A stretch of DNA of 5,423 bases from Planctomycetota bacterium (GTDB taxonomy: Bacteria; Planctomycetota; Brocadiia; JAJRTI01). The stretch covers positions 1 through 5,423 of the forward strand of contig JAJRTI010000855.1 in the NCBI GenBank assembly GCA_024278415.1, written 5' to 3'. A model generated the notes under the pieces. That model worked only from the letters and a program-made list of their open reading frames with translations. It did no database searches and was not told where the DNA came from. The translations under genes were made by a program, and so were the position numbers. Positions 1 through 5,423 of this stretch are shown in pieces (the stretch's first letter is position 1; each line of letters starts with the position of its first letter).

Positions 1-18
1 AAGCTGTGCGCCTCAGAA

Positions 19-52
19 CCCAGGGTTGCGAGCTTCGCTCGCGAACCCTGGG
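19..52. repeat. 14-bp imperfect palindrome (hairpin)
   Basis: CCCAGGGTT (19-27) is the exact reverse complement of AACCCTGGG (44-52). Inside it GCGAG (28-32) pairs with CTCGC (38-42) around a five-base loop, with one bulged G at 43. This makes a 14-bp stem. No T-tract follows on the + strand, so it does not look like an intrinsic terminator. The structure resembles palindromic repeats I recall being scattered through some Planctomycetes/Verrucomicrobia-like genomes and often mistranslated as short ORFs; that resemblance is from memory. The second copy needed to call it a repeat family is not in this window. Confidence 0.6.
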
Positions 53-62
53 CTGATATCCG

Positions 63-91
63 GAATCCCGTTGGGATTCAGATACCCCAAC
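63..91. repeat. Two competing short hairpins
   Basis: GAATCCC (63-69) pairs perfectly with GGGATTC (73-79) around a GTT loop. The overlapping GTTGGG (70-75) is also the exact reverse complement of CCCAAC (86-91), so the two stems share bases 73-75 and the GTT and cannot form together. Lying 11 bases after the 14-bp palindrome, this looks like part of the same element. A two-state RNA or single-stranded DNA structure is possible but unproven. Confidence 0.45.
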
Positions 92-112
92 ACGCGGCGT
101 TGCACGGAAGCT

Positions 113-141
113 TTGACAGTATTCCGGTACCTGGCTGTTGT
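113..141 (+). promoter_or_regulatory. Weak sigma-70-type promoter candidate
   Basis: A perfect -35 consensus TTGACA (113-118) is followed after 17 bases by TGTTGT (136-141), which matches the -10 consensus at only three of six positions. If used, it would give a leader of about 350 bases before the first gene. In GC-rich DNA a chance TTGACA is uncommon, but the poor -10 keeps this speculative. Confidence 0.2.
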
Positions 142-284
142 CCTTGGCTGAAGTGTTACACAGCGAGGAACCCCGCATTTCTCGCCAGCCTGGGATAGAA
201 CTGCCGGAAAAGTCGCCGTCTGAAAACCTTCCGCCCCACGTGGGCGCGTGGGTTGAGCAACAACCTGCACGCGTCGAGTCGGAG

Positions 285-307
285 GGGCTGGCCCTTCGGG
301 CGAGCCC
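285..307. repeat. GC-rich hairpin in the upstream region
   Basis: GGGCT (285-289) pairs with AGCCC (303-307); after a single G-G mismatch (290/302), GCCC (291-294) pairs with GGGC (298-301) around a TTC loop. Nine base pairs in total, all but one G-C. There is no following T-tract, so terminator function is not supported on the + strand. It could be a leader RNA structure or a chance product of high GC. Confidence 0.4.
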
Positions 308-499
308 AGTCGGGCGCCGCTGCTGCGTTGCCGAGCACACCTTCGCGACAGTGCGCCTTGCAGCGGCACCCGCCTGGACTCGTGAGGAATGCGGGTTTGC
401 GGTTCGCGGCACACGTCACTTGGCGGCGGGCGCCTCTTGCCCCGGGACGCAGGCCGCGTGCTCGCCAGTTGCAGTTGAGCCGGTATTGGGCACAGTCCT

Positions 500-1966
500 A
501 TGAGCACCACACCACGAGCCAAGCACGCTTCGCTGCACTTGCTGATGCCGCCCCTTGTGTTGGCGCTGGCAGTGGTGGTGGGGGGGCTGGCCTTTGCCCT
601 GAAGGATCCGAGAATCCCCATCGCGGCCATCGGCGGAGTGGTGGTGCTGACGATCTGTATCGTCTCGCCCAAGATGGCCCTTCACGTGATGGTCATGGCA
701 TTCCTGCTCTCGCCCGAGATCCCCGTGGGCCACGGCGGCGGAACCACGCTCGAAACGAGCCGGCCCATCACCATCCGCGCCGAGGACATCATCCTCTCTG
801 TACTGCTGCTGACCTGGGGCATGCGCATGGCCCTCAACCCGGAAGTCGGCCTGGCGGTCAAGACGCCCATCAATTTCCCGCTGTTCGTGTTCATCGGCAT
901 CAACGTGGTGGCCACGTTCATCGGCATCGCCGCCCAGACGGTCAATGCGCTCTCGGCTTTCTTCTACGTGGTCAAGTACATTGAGTATTACATGTTTTTC
1001 TTCATTACGTGCAACCTCGTGGACAGCCGGGAGCAGATACGCAACCTGTTCATCACGGCCGTGGTGACGTGCCTGGCCGTTTGCGTGTACGCGCTGTACC
1101 AACACTACGTGGTGCACGTGGAGCGCGTGAGCGCGCCCTTTGAGGGGCCTGTCGGCGAGCCCAACACCCTCGGCGGCTACCTCGTGTTCATGATGGCGTT
1201 CCTCGTGGCCTTGTTCCTCGAAACCCGACGCGATGTCATCCGATGGACATGCGCCGGCCTGGCCGCATTCGTGGGCTGGGCTTTCCTGCTCACCCTCTCG
1301 CGCGGTTCCTATCTGGCGGCCTTGCCGATGGTCGCCGTCATCTTCTATGGTACCCGGCGCAAGAATCTTCTGCTTGCCCTGGTGCTCATCGGCATTCTCG
1401 TGCTTCTCATCTGGCAACCCGAGGCCGTCAAAGAGCGCATCACCTATACCGTCAACCAGCCCAAGTACAAAGACGGCAACCTGGTCATCACGGAGTCCAT
1501 CCACCTGGACACCTCCACTACCGAGCGCGTTCGCAGTTGGCGCACGACCATGAAACGGTGGCTGAAGACCCCCATGATGGTGTTCCTCGGCGCGGGGGCC
1601 ACGGGCGTGGGCTTTATCGATGCGCAGTATATCCGTGTCCTGTGCGAGAATGGAGCCATCGGGCTGGTCGTGTTCCTCTGGCTGATGTGGGTGCTCTACT
1701 CCGAGGCGCGGCGTACGTACTCCATGGCCGTATCCGACTTCGAGCGGGGCCTCGCGTTGGGCTACATGGGCGGCCTTGCCGCGCTCTGTGTCCACGGCGT
1801 CTCCGCCAACACTTTTGTCGTCGTCCGTATCATGGAGCCATTCTGGTTCATGACAGCCCTGCTCCTGACCGTGCGCCGCCTCCATCTGGAGGACGAAGAG
1901 GCCGTGGAGCGGAGCTTGAGGGGCGATGCCGATGGCCTCCAATTGCAGCCCGCCACGGGGGGCTGA
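500..1966 (+). CDS. O-antigen ligase/polymerase-like membrane protein (WaaL/Wzy superfamily)
   Basis: A 488-residue integral membrane protein with about 12 hydrophobic segments (roughly residues 16-34, 38-56, 58-72, 97-112, 125-145, 152-172, 183-204, 224-240, 249-265, 270-284, 288-305, 384-400, 417-436, 441-457). The largest non-membrane loop lies at about 306-360, where this family has its functional periplasmic loop. Family-like signatures are PNTLGGYL (221-228), LTLSRGSYLA (264-273) and a G-A-G...D-x-Q-Y...ENGAIGL stretch (364-389). Known members transfer or polymerise undecaprenyl-linked glycans at the periplasmic face of the inner membrane. Sequence alone does not separate ligase from Wzy-type polymerase or a protein O-oligosaccharyltransferase. 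The start is bounded by an in-frame TGA at 476-478, and ATG 500 is the first start after it; only a weak GGG (488-490) precedes it. First gene of the apparent operon. The tail after about residue 462 is charged and probably cytoplasmic. Confidence 0.93.
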   Translation: MSTTPRAKHASLHLLMPPLVLALAVVVGGLAFALKDPRIPIAAIGGVVVLTICIVSPKMALHVMVMAFLLSPEIPVGHGGGTTLETSRPITIRAEDIILSVLLLTWGMRMALNPEVGLAVKTPINFPLFVFIGINVVATFIGIAAQTVNALSAFFYVVKYIEYYMFFFITCNLVDSREQIRNLFITAVVTCLAVCVYALYQHYVVHVERVSAPFEGPVGEPNTLGGYLVFMMAFLVALFLETRRDVIRWTCAGLAAFVGWAFLLTLSRGSYLAALPMVAVIFYGTRRKNLLLALVLIGILVLLIWQPEAVKERITYTVNQPKYKDGNLVITESIHLDTSTTERVRSWRTTMKRWLKTPMMVFLGAGATGVGFIDAQYIRVLCENGAIGLVVFLWLMWVLYSEARRTYSMAVSDFERGLALGYMGGLAALCVHGVSANTFVVVRIMEPFWFMTALLLTVRRLHLEDEEAVERSLRGDADGLQLQPATGG

Positions 1967-1971
1967 GCCCC
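1959..1971 (+). other. Hairpin whose loop is the stop codon of the ligase-like gene
   Basis: GGGGC (1959-1963) and GCCCC (1967-1971) form a five-base all-GC stem with the stop codon TGA (1964-1966) as its loop. A pyrimidine-rich stretch (1986-1994) lies 15 bases beyond, directly before the next ATG, too far away for a standard intrinsic terminator. It may slow ribosomes or affect mRNA stability between the first and second genes. Confidence 0.35.
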
Positions 1972-1994
1972 GATGCACTACTAGGCTTTCTCTT

Positions 1995-2738
1995 ATGTCT
2001 GAACACCACAAAATCGTCGTCATACCCACGTATAACGAAAAGGACAACCTGGCGCCATTGACGGAGGCCATCATGGGGCTCTCCGGGGACTTCCACATGC
2101 TGGTGGTTGATGACGACTCGCCCGATGGCACGGGTGATCTCGCGGAGGAACTCGGCAAGACCTATCCCCGCCTTAGCGTGATGCACCGAACCATGGACCG
2201 CGGGCTGGGCCGGTCCTACGTGGACGGCATGAAGGAGGCCCTGGCCCGCGGGGCTGGCCTCGTGTTTGGAATGGACGCCGACTTCTCACATCCGCCGGAA
2301 GCCCTGCCCGCGTTGGCCCAGGCGGCCTCGGACTATGACCTTGTCATCGGGTCGCGGTACTGTCCCGGCGGCCACATCGAGGGATGGGCCGCGCACAGGC
2401 GCGTGTTGAGCCGCGGGGCCAACTTCTACGTGCGCACCATCCTCGGCTTGCCTGCCAGCGACAACACGGGCGCATTCCGCTGTTGGCGCGCAGACGCCCT
2501 CACCCGCATCGATCTGGACACGATCATCTCCGATGGCTATTCCTTCATTGTTGAGATGGCTTATCGTGCAACCCGGCTTGGTTTCCGCATTGGCGAAGTG
2601 CCCATCACCTTCGTCGAGCGCCGGGAGGGGCAGTCCAAGCTCTCGAAGCGGGTCATCCTCGAGTCCCTCGTTATGCCCTGGCGGTTGCGATTCAGTGGCC
2701 CCAGTCCCAACGCTTCGACGGGGCAGGATGCGCCTTGA
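1995..2738 (+). CDS. GT2 polyprenyl-phosphate sugar synthase (dolichol-phosphate mannosyltransferase-like)
   Basis: A 247-residue GT-A-fold enzyme of the Dpm1/Ppm1 type, which transfers a sugar from a nucleotide donor to polyprenyl phosphate at the cytoplasmic membrane face. In order: VVIPTYNE (8-15), VVDDDSPDGT (37-46), the DxD metal site in MDADFSHPP (93-101), GSRY (119-122), NTGAFRCWR (157-165), SDGYSF (179-184), and a terminal VERREGQSKLS (207-217). All these blocks match the family, and the length is that of the soluble single-domain form; no C-terminal membrane anchor (GtrB-like) is present. The sugar (mannose, glucose or other) cannot be told. The start is uncertain: ATG 1995 puts the first beta-strand a few residues in, as usual, but has only AGG (1983-1985) upstream; ATG 1932 has GAGGGG eight bases upstream and would overlap the preceding gene. 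The product may feed a lipid-linked donor to the neighbouring glycan pathway. Confidence 0.93.
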   Translation: MSEHHKIVVIPTYNEKDNLAPLTEAIMGLSGDFHMLVVDDDSPDGTGDLAEELGKTYPRLSVMHRTMDRGLGRSYVDGMKEALARGAGLVFGMDADFSHPPEALPALAQAASDYDLVIGSRYCPGGHIEGWAAHRRVLSRGANFYVRTILGLPASDNTGAFRCWRADALTRIDLDTIISDGYSFIVEMAYRATRLGFRIGEVPITFVERREGQSKLSKRVILESLVMPWRLRFSGPSPNASTGQDAP

Positions 2739-2802
2739 GTCTTCTCCATGCCAGGGCTTGGCACGAGTGGCGGCAGAGGGGGCCTAACGCCCGACGCGCA
2801 GC

Positions 2803-3951
2803 ATGAATACCGCCCCCCCCAATTGCATACGCGTGGTCCATTTCATTGAGCGCATGGCTGTCGGTGGAATGGAGAAGCACATCGAGCACCTGCTTGGGAA
2901 ACTTCCGGCGGGCCGCTTCGAACAGTGGCTGTGCTGCCTCAACGATGCCGGGCCTCGGGGCGAGCAAATGCGCCGCGAGGGATTTCGCATTGTCGCACTC
3001 GGTGCTAAGTATTACTATGTGCCGTGGCAGTTCTGGCGCGTGTTCCGTTACCTGCGCCAACGACGGCCACACGTCGTGCACGCGCACGGCGAGTTCGCCG
3101 CGATCTTTGGCAGGCTCGCTGCAATCGTGGCCCGAGTGCCCGTGGTGGTGTTCCAAGCGCAGAACGTGCCGGCATACGTGCAAGCGCGCCGGCATGTGAT
3201 CCAGAACCGGCTGCTCACCCACTGGTCAGCCGGCATCATGGCTTGCTCGGCCGACACCAAGCGCTACCTGGTTGACGTGGAGCGCATCCCGGCCGACAAG
3301 GTCGAGGTCGTCCACAACTGCGTCGATATCGACGCGATCGACACCGGCCAACCCCAACGCAAAGCCGTGCGCGCGGAGTTTGGCTTCACGCCGGATCACG
3401 TCGTGATCGGCACGGTCTCTCGGCTCGCGCCAGTGAAAGGGCACAGGTTCCTGATCGATGCAATGGCCTCAGTGGCGTCCGTGCAGCCACAGGCTCGTTT
3501 GCTCATTGTCGGCGATGGCTCCGAGCGCGAGAGGCTGCAAATGCAGGCCAAGGACTTGGGCCTCAACGACGCCGTCACATTTGCCGGGGAGCGCCGCGAC
3601 GTGCCGAGGATCCTTGCGGGCCTCGATGTGTTTGCGCAGCCCACGGCCGATGTCGAAGGCCTCCCGCTTTCCATCGCTGAGGCCATGGCCGCCAGGCTGC
3701 CCGTTGTCGCCACCGACGTCGGCGGCGTGCGCGAAGCCCTTTACGACCAAGACAACGGCTTCCTGTTGCCGCCGAAAAACTCCCATGCGCTTGCAGATGC
3801 CTTGGGGAAACTCATTGCCGGCCCCCAACTGCGCCTGCGCATGGGCGCGCGCGCTCGCGAGGTTTGCATGGCGGAGTTTTCCGCAGACCTCATGGCTCAA
3901 CGCACCGCGGCGCTTTACACGAAATGGCTGTGCAGGCACCATTCACCATGA
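2803..3951 (+). CDS. GT4 family glycosyltransferase
   Basis: A 382-residue complete GT-B-fold retaining glycosyltransferase. The N-terminal acceptor domain starts with VVHFIERMAVGGMEKH (11-26), the glycine-rich loop typical of GT4 enzymes, followed by PHVVHAHG (89-96) and the family-typical VHNCVD (170-175). The C-terminal donor domain begins at IGTVSRLAPVKGH (202-214), then LLIVGDGSER (233-242), VTFAGERRDVPRIL (258-271), and the catalytic E-x7-E pair E285/E293 followed by ARLPVVATDVGGVREAL (297-313). It probably adds one sugar from an NDP-sugar to a lipid-linked glycan in the cytoplasm; substrate unknown. The start is forced: an in-frame TAA lies at 2785-2787 and ATG 2803 is the only standard start before the domain. 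No Shine-Dalgarno sequence is seen at normal spacing. Codons 4-6 contain a run of eight C (2813-2820). Its stop overlaps the next start (ATGA, 3948-3951), indicating translational coupling. Confidence 0.95.
   Translation: MNTAPPNCIRVVHFIERMAVGGMEKHIEHLLGKLPAGRFEQWLCCLNDAGPRGEQMRREGFRIVALGAKYYYVPWQFWRVFRYLRQRRPHVVHAHGEFAAIFGRLAAIVARVPVVVFQAQNVPAYVQARRHVIQNRLLTHWSAGIMACSADTKRYLVDVERIPADKVEVVHNCVDIDAIDTGQPQRKAVRAEFGFTPDHVVIGTVSRLAPVKGHRFLIDAMASVASVQPQARLLIVGDGSERERLQMQAKDLGLNDAVTFAGERRDVPRILAGLDVFAQPTADVEGLPLSIAEAMAARLPVVATDVGGVREALYDQDNGFLLPPKNSHALADALGKLIAGPQLRLRMGARAREVCMAEFSADLMAQRTAALYTKWLCRHHSP
2813..2820 (+). repeat. C8 homopolymer tract at the start of the GT4 gene
   Basis: Eight consecutive C span the end of codon 4 and codons 5-6 of the GT4 gene starting at 2803. 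Gain of one C would bring a TGA at 2847-2849 into frame after about ten further codons; loss of one C would lead to a nonsense frame ending near 3199. The position is that of a slipped-strand contingency tract, but the run is short. Confidence 0.9.
3948..3951 (+). promoter_or_regulatory. ATGA start/stop overlap (translational coupling)
   Basis: The ATG of the WaaE-like gene overlaps the TGA of the preceding GT4 gene by four bases. Only a weak AGG (3934-3936) precedes it, so reinitiation by ribosomes finishing the upstream gene is likely and would keep the two enzymes at linked levels. Confidence 0.75.
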
Positions 3952-4805
3952 CGAACCGACCACTTGAAAAGACTTCTGCTCCCCACCCCGCCCTCGACAC
4001 CAGGCCAAGCCTAATCTCGGTCGTCATCATCACGCGCAACGAAGAGGCCTGTATCCGCCGCTGCCTCGAAAGCGTCGCGTGGGCCGACGAGATTGTTGTC
4101 GTGGACCAGTTCAGCACCGACGCGACCGTCGATATTTGCCGCGAATACACCGATCGCATTTTCGAGCGCGACATGGTGGACGGTTTCGGGAGGCAGAAGC
4201 AGTTCGGCGTCGACCACGCAACCCACGACTGGGTCTTCAACATCGACGCTGACGAATGGCTCAGCGACGAACTGACCGCGTCCATGCAGGCGCTGTTGGC
4301 GGGAGGACCCCACGACGCGGCGTACGAGGTCATGCGCCGCACGCAATACCTGGGCAAGTCGATCATGCATTGCGGGTGGTACGTGCCGATCCTGCGCCTC
4401 TTCGATCGGCGCCGCGGCGGATACAACCAGCGCCGCATCCACGAAGAGATTGTTGTCGATGGCCCTGTCGGCCTACTCGACGGCGACTTGCTCCACGAGT
4501 CCTACCACAGCATCCGCCATCACGTGGAGAAGCTTAACCTATTCACCGACTATGACGCGCAGGTCATGGACGAGCGGGGCATTGTCCTGCGGCCGTTGAA
4601 TATTTGGTACTACTTCGGCGTTAAGCCGCTTGTGATGTTTCTGCGCAAGTTTATCCTCATGGCCGGGTTTCTCGACGGCGTGCGGGGCTTCATCATCAGT
4701 ATGTTCACTGGCGTTGCGACGATGATCATCTACATGAAGGCGTGGCACCTTCAGCAAGAGCGCCAACAGAGCCCGTCAGACACGGAACCCCCTCCCGAGG
4801 CCTGA
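3948..4805 (+). CDS. GT2 glycosyltransferase, WaaE/KdtX-like (LPS core-type)
   Basis: A 285-residue inverting GT-A glycosyltransferase resembling the WaaE/KdtX beta-1,4-glucosyltransferase group, which modifies the lipopolysaccharide inner core. Visible blocks: ISVVIITRNEE (23-33), WADEIVVVDQFSTDAT (45-60), GFGRQKQFG (79-87), the DxD-type metal site NIDADEW (98-104), RLFDRR (150-155), and RRIHEEI (162-168) with the candidate catalytic acid/base region, then LLHESY (181-186). A hydrophobic, probably membrane-associated C-terminal part (about 220-265) with GFLDGVRGF (240-248) is typical of the group. The chosen start gives the ATGA overlap with the previous gene; in-frame ATGs at 3864 and 3924 would only add residues inside that gene. 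The family members' core-LPS role is known; whether this protein acts on LPS or on another glycan here is inference. The last 15 or so residues are Pro/Glu/Ser-rich and probably disordered. Confidence 0.95.
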   Translation: MTNRPLEKTSAPHPALDTRPSLISVVIITRNEEACIRRCLESVAWADEIVVVDQFSTDATVDICREYTDRIFERDMVDGFGRQKQFGVDHATHDWVFNIDADEWLSDELTASMQALLAGGPHDAAYEVMRRTQYLGKSIMHCGWYVPILRLFDRRRGGYNQRRIHEEIVVDGPVGLLDGDLLHESYHSIRHHVEKLNLFTDYDAQVMDERGIVLRPLNIWYYFGVKPLVMFLRKFILMAGFLDGVRGFIISMFTGVATMIIYMKAWHLQQERQQSPSDTEPPPEA

Positions 4806-4812
4806 TCCGAGC

Positions 4813-4818
4813 GAGGAG
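4813..4818 (+). promoter_or_regulatory. Ribosome binding site of the last GT4 gene
   Basis: GAGGAG lies three bases before ATG 4822, rather close but the best Shine-Dalgarno match among the preferred starts in this window. It supports 4822 as the start of the truncated gene. Confidence 0.5.
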
Positions 4819-4821
4819 CGC

Positions 4822-5423
4822 ATGGCCGACGCCAACCCACCCGCTGATGTGGTTTACTTCCACGACTCCCCCATACTGGGCGGAGCCGAGAACAGCCTAC
4901 TCAACCTCACCACCCACCTCGACCGCGACCGCTTCACCCCGCACTTCATCATCCACGGAGAAGGGGGCTTCGCCGACCGCATCCGCGGCGCCGGCATGAG
5001 CGTGGACTTCTGCGAGTTCCCGCCCCTCAAACGGCCCAACCCGTGGCGCATGTGGCGCGCGGTGCGGACCCTGAAACGCCTCGCCCGCGCACACCACGCG
5101 CGCATCGTCCACGGCAACACCCCTCGGTCCAACTTCTACGCGGCCTGCGTGGGCAAGTGCATCGGCGCCCGCATCGTCTGGCACGCGCGCAACTTGCTCA
5201 CGCCCGGCATGAAGGACGTCGACAACTGGCTCGCCTTCCTGCCCGACCGCATCCTTTGCAACTCCGACGCGATCCGAGACCGCTTCAAGGGCAATCCCAA
5301 GGCCCTCACCATCATTAACGGCGTGGACTTCGACATCTTCGACCGCGCCTTGCCCGGCCAGCCGGTGCGCGACGAGTTGGGCATCCCGCACGACGCGCTC
5401 GTCATCGGCATCACGAGCCGGCT
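4822..5423 (+). CDS. GT4 family glycosyltransferase, N-terminal part (cut by window end)
   Basis: An open frame of 200 complete codons continues past the right edge, so the stop is not visible. The N-terminal GT-B acceptor domain is clear: VVYFHDSPILGGAENSLLNL (10-28 region) carries the GGAE glycine-rich loop; IVHGNTPRSNFYAA (95-108), ARIVWHARN (116-124) and ILCNSDAIRDRF (144-155) are the usual interior strands, and IINGVDFDIFD (164-174) is the inter-domain segment. The fragment ends at VIGITSR, the first strand of the donor-binding domain, so the catalytic E-x7-E pair lies beyond the window. Start ATG 4822 follows the previous stop by 16 bases and has GAGGAG at 4813-4818. Codons end very often in C, somewhat more so than in the first GT4 gene. 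It is not a close copy of that gene; shared residues are those general to the family. Donor and acceptor are unknown. Confidence 0.92.
   Translation, partial: MADANPPADVVYFHDSPILGGAENSLLNLTTHLDRDRFTPHFIIHGEGGFADRIRGAGMSVDFCEFPPLKRPNPWRMWRAVRTLKRLARAHHARIVHGNTPRSNFYAACVGKCIGARIVWHARNLLTPGMKDVDNWLAFLPDRILCNSDAIRDRFKGNPKALTIINGVDFDIFDRALPGQPVRDELGIPHDALVIGITSR

Larger units (their letters stand above)
1..499. other. Gene-free region upstream of the glycan operon
   Basis: About 500 bases without a convincing gene. The left 100 bases form a compound palindromic element; a TTGACA hexamer follows at 113-118 and a GC-rich hairpin at 285-307. A weaker inverted repeat pairs ACCCGC (368-373) with GCGGGT (391-396). 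Open frames cross the region on both strands, but their translations are rich in Ala, Arg, Pro and Cys with no recognisable domain or membrane pattern. One TTG-initiated frame (138-503) ends in ATGA overlap with the first gene, which I treat as probable coincidence. The region may hold the operon promoter and an untranslated leader, or debris of a degraded mobile sequence; neither is proven. Confidence 0.6.

Noticed and set aside
138..503. 121-codon TTG-started frame ending in ATGA overlap with the first gene
   Set aside because: The overlap is suggestive of coupling, but the translation is Ala/Arg/Cys/Pro-rich with no recognisable fold, third codon positions are less GC-biased than in the real genes, and there is no ribosome site. 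Conservation in relatives would reopen the case.
13..672. 219-residue open frame on the - strand
   Set aside because: It starts inside and antisense to the first gene and ends by reading through the palindromic element; there is no coherent domain, and its C-terminus is just translated repeat.
253..984. 243-residue + strand frame overlapping the first gene
   Set aside because: Most of it is the first gene read out of frame; it has a TTG start and a low-complexity His/Arg/Gly translation.
416..2158. 580-residue open frame on the - strand
   Set aside because: It lies antisense to the ligase-like membrane protein; its translation is a His/Asp/Glu/Arg-rich sequence without domains, the usual mirror of a hydrophobic GC-rich gene.
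2749..2763. TGCCA/TGGCA inverted repeat between the second and third genes, as terminator
   Set aside because: The stem has only five base pairs and there is no T-tract; the 64-base gap shows no other terminator feature.
2759..2775. TGGCAC-like start of a sigma-54 promoter
   Set aside because: The -24-like element is present but the -12 TTGC element is absent at the required spacing.
4089..4460. Repeated 13-mer around GAGATTGTTGTCG in the WaaE-like gene
   Set aside because: Both copies encode ordinary Glu-Ile-Val-Val segments in different family motifs; isolated and explained by codon choice.
1..5423. CRISPR arrays, tRNA or rRNA genes, insertion sequences, defence or toxin-antitoxin genes
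   Set aside because: No regularly spaced repeats, cloverleaf-like sequences, transposase motifs or such protein families were seen on either strand.

Overview
The window carries part of a bacterial surface-polysaccharide gene cluster. Five genes all read on the + strand: a multi-spanning O-antigen ligase/polymerase-like membrane protein, a polyprenyl-phosphate sugar synthase-like GT2 enzyme, a GT4 glycosyltransferase, a WaaE/KdtX-like GT2 glycosyltransferase, and the N-terminal half of a second GT4 glycosyltransferase that runs off the right edge. The DNA is GC-rich, with codons mostly ending in G or C. A hairpin-forming element in the first 100 bases reminds me of palindromic repeats seen in Planctomycetes/Verrucomicrobia-type and other uncultured bacterial genomes. 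That is recollection, so the taxonomic suggestion is weak; a Gram-negative-type envelope is the safer inference from the gene content.

Layout: 1-499 has no convincing gene and holds a compound palindromic element (19-91), a perfect TTGACA hexamer, and a GC-rich hairpin at 285-307. The five genes follow at 500-1966, 1995-2738, 2803-3951, 3948-4805 and 4822-end. Gaps are 28, 64, -4 (ATGA overlap) and 16 bases, and no convincing terminator separates them, so they are probably one transcription unit.

Likely teamwork (inference): the three cytoplasmic-type glycosyltransferases add sugars to a lipid-linked oligosaccharide, the GT2 polyprenyl-phosphate synthase supplies a lipid-phosphate sugar donor, and the ligase-like membrane protein polymerises the glycan or transfers it to an acceptor on the outer face of the inner membrane. 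Sugar specificities cannot be read from the sequence. I found no clear evidence of an undescribed system. The items most worth a second look are the palindromic element at the left end, a C8 tract just after the start codon of the first GT4 gene, and the poorly defined translation starts of several genes.
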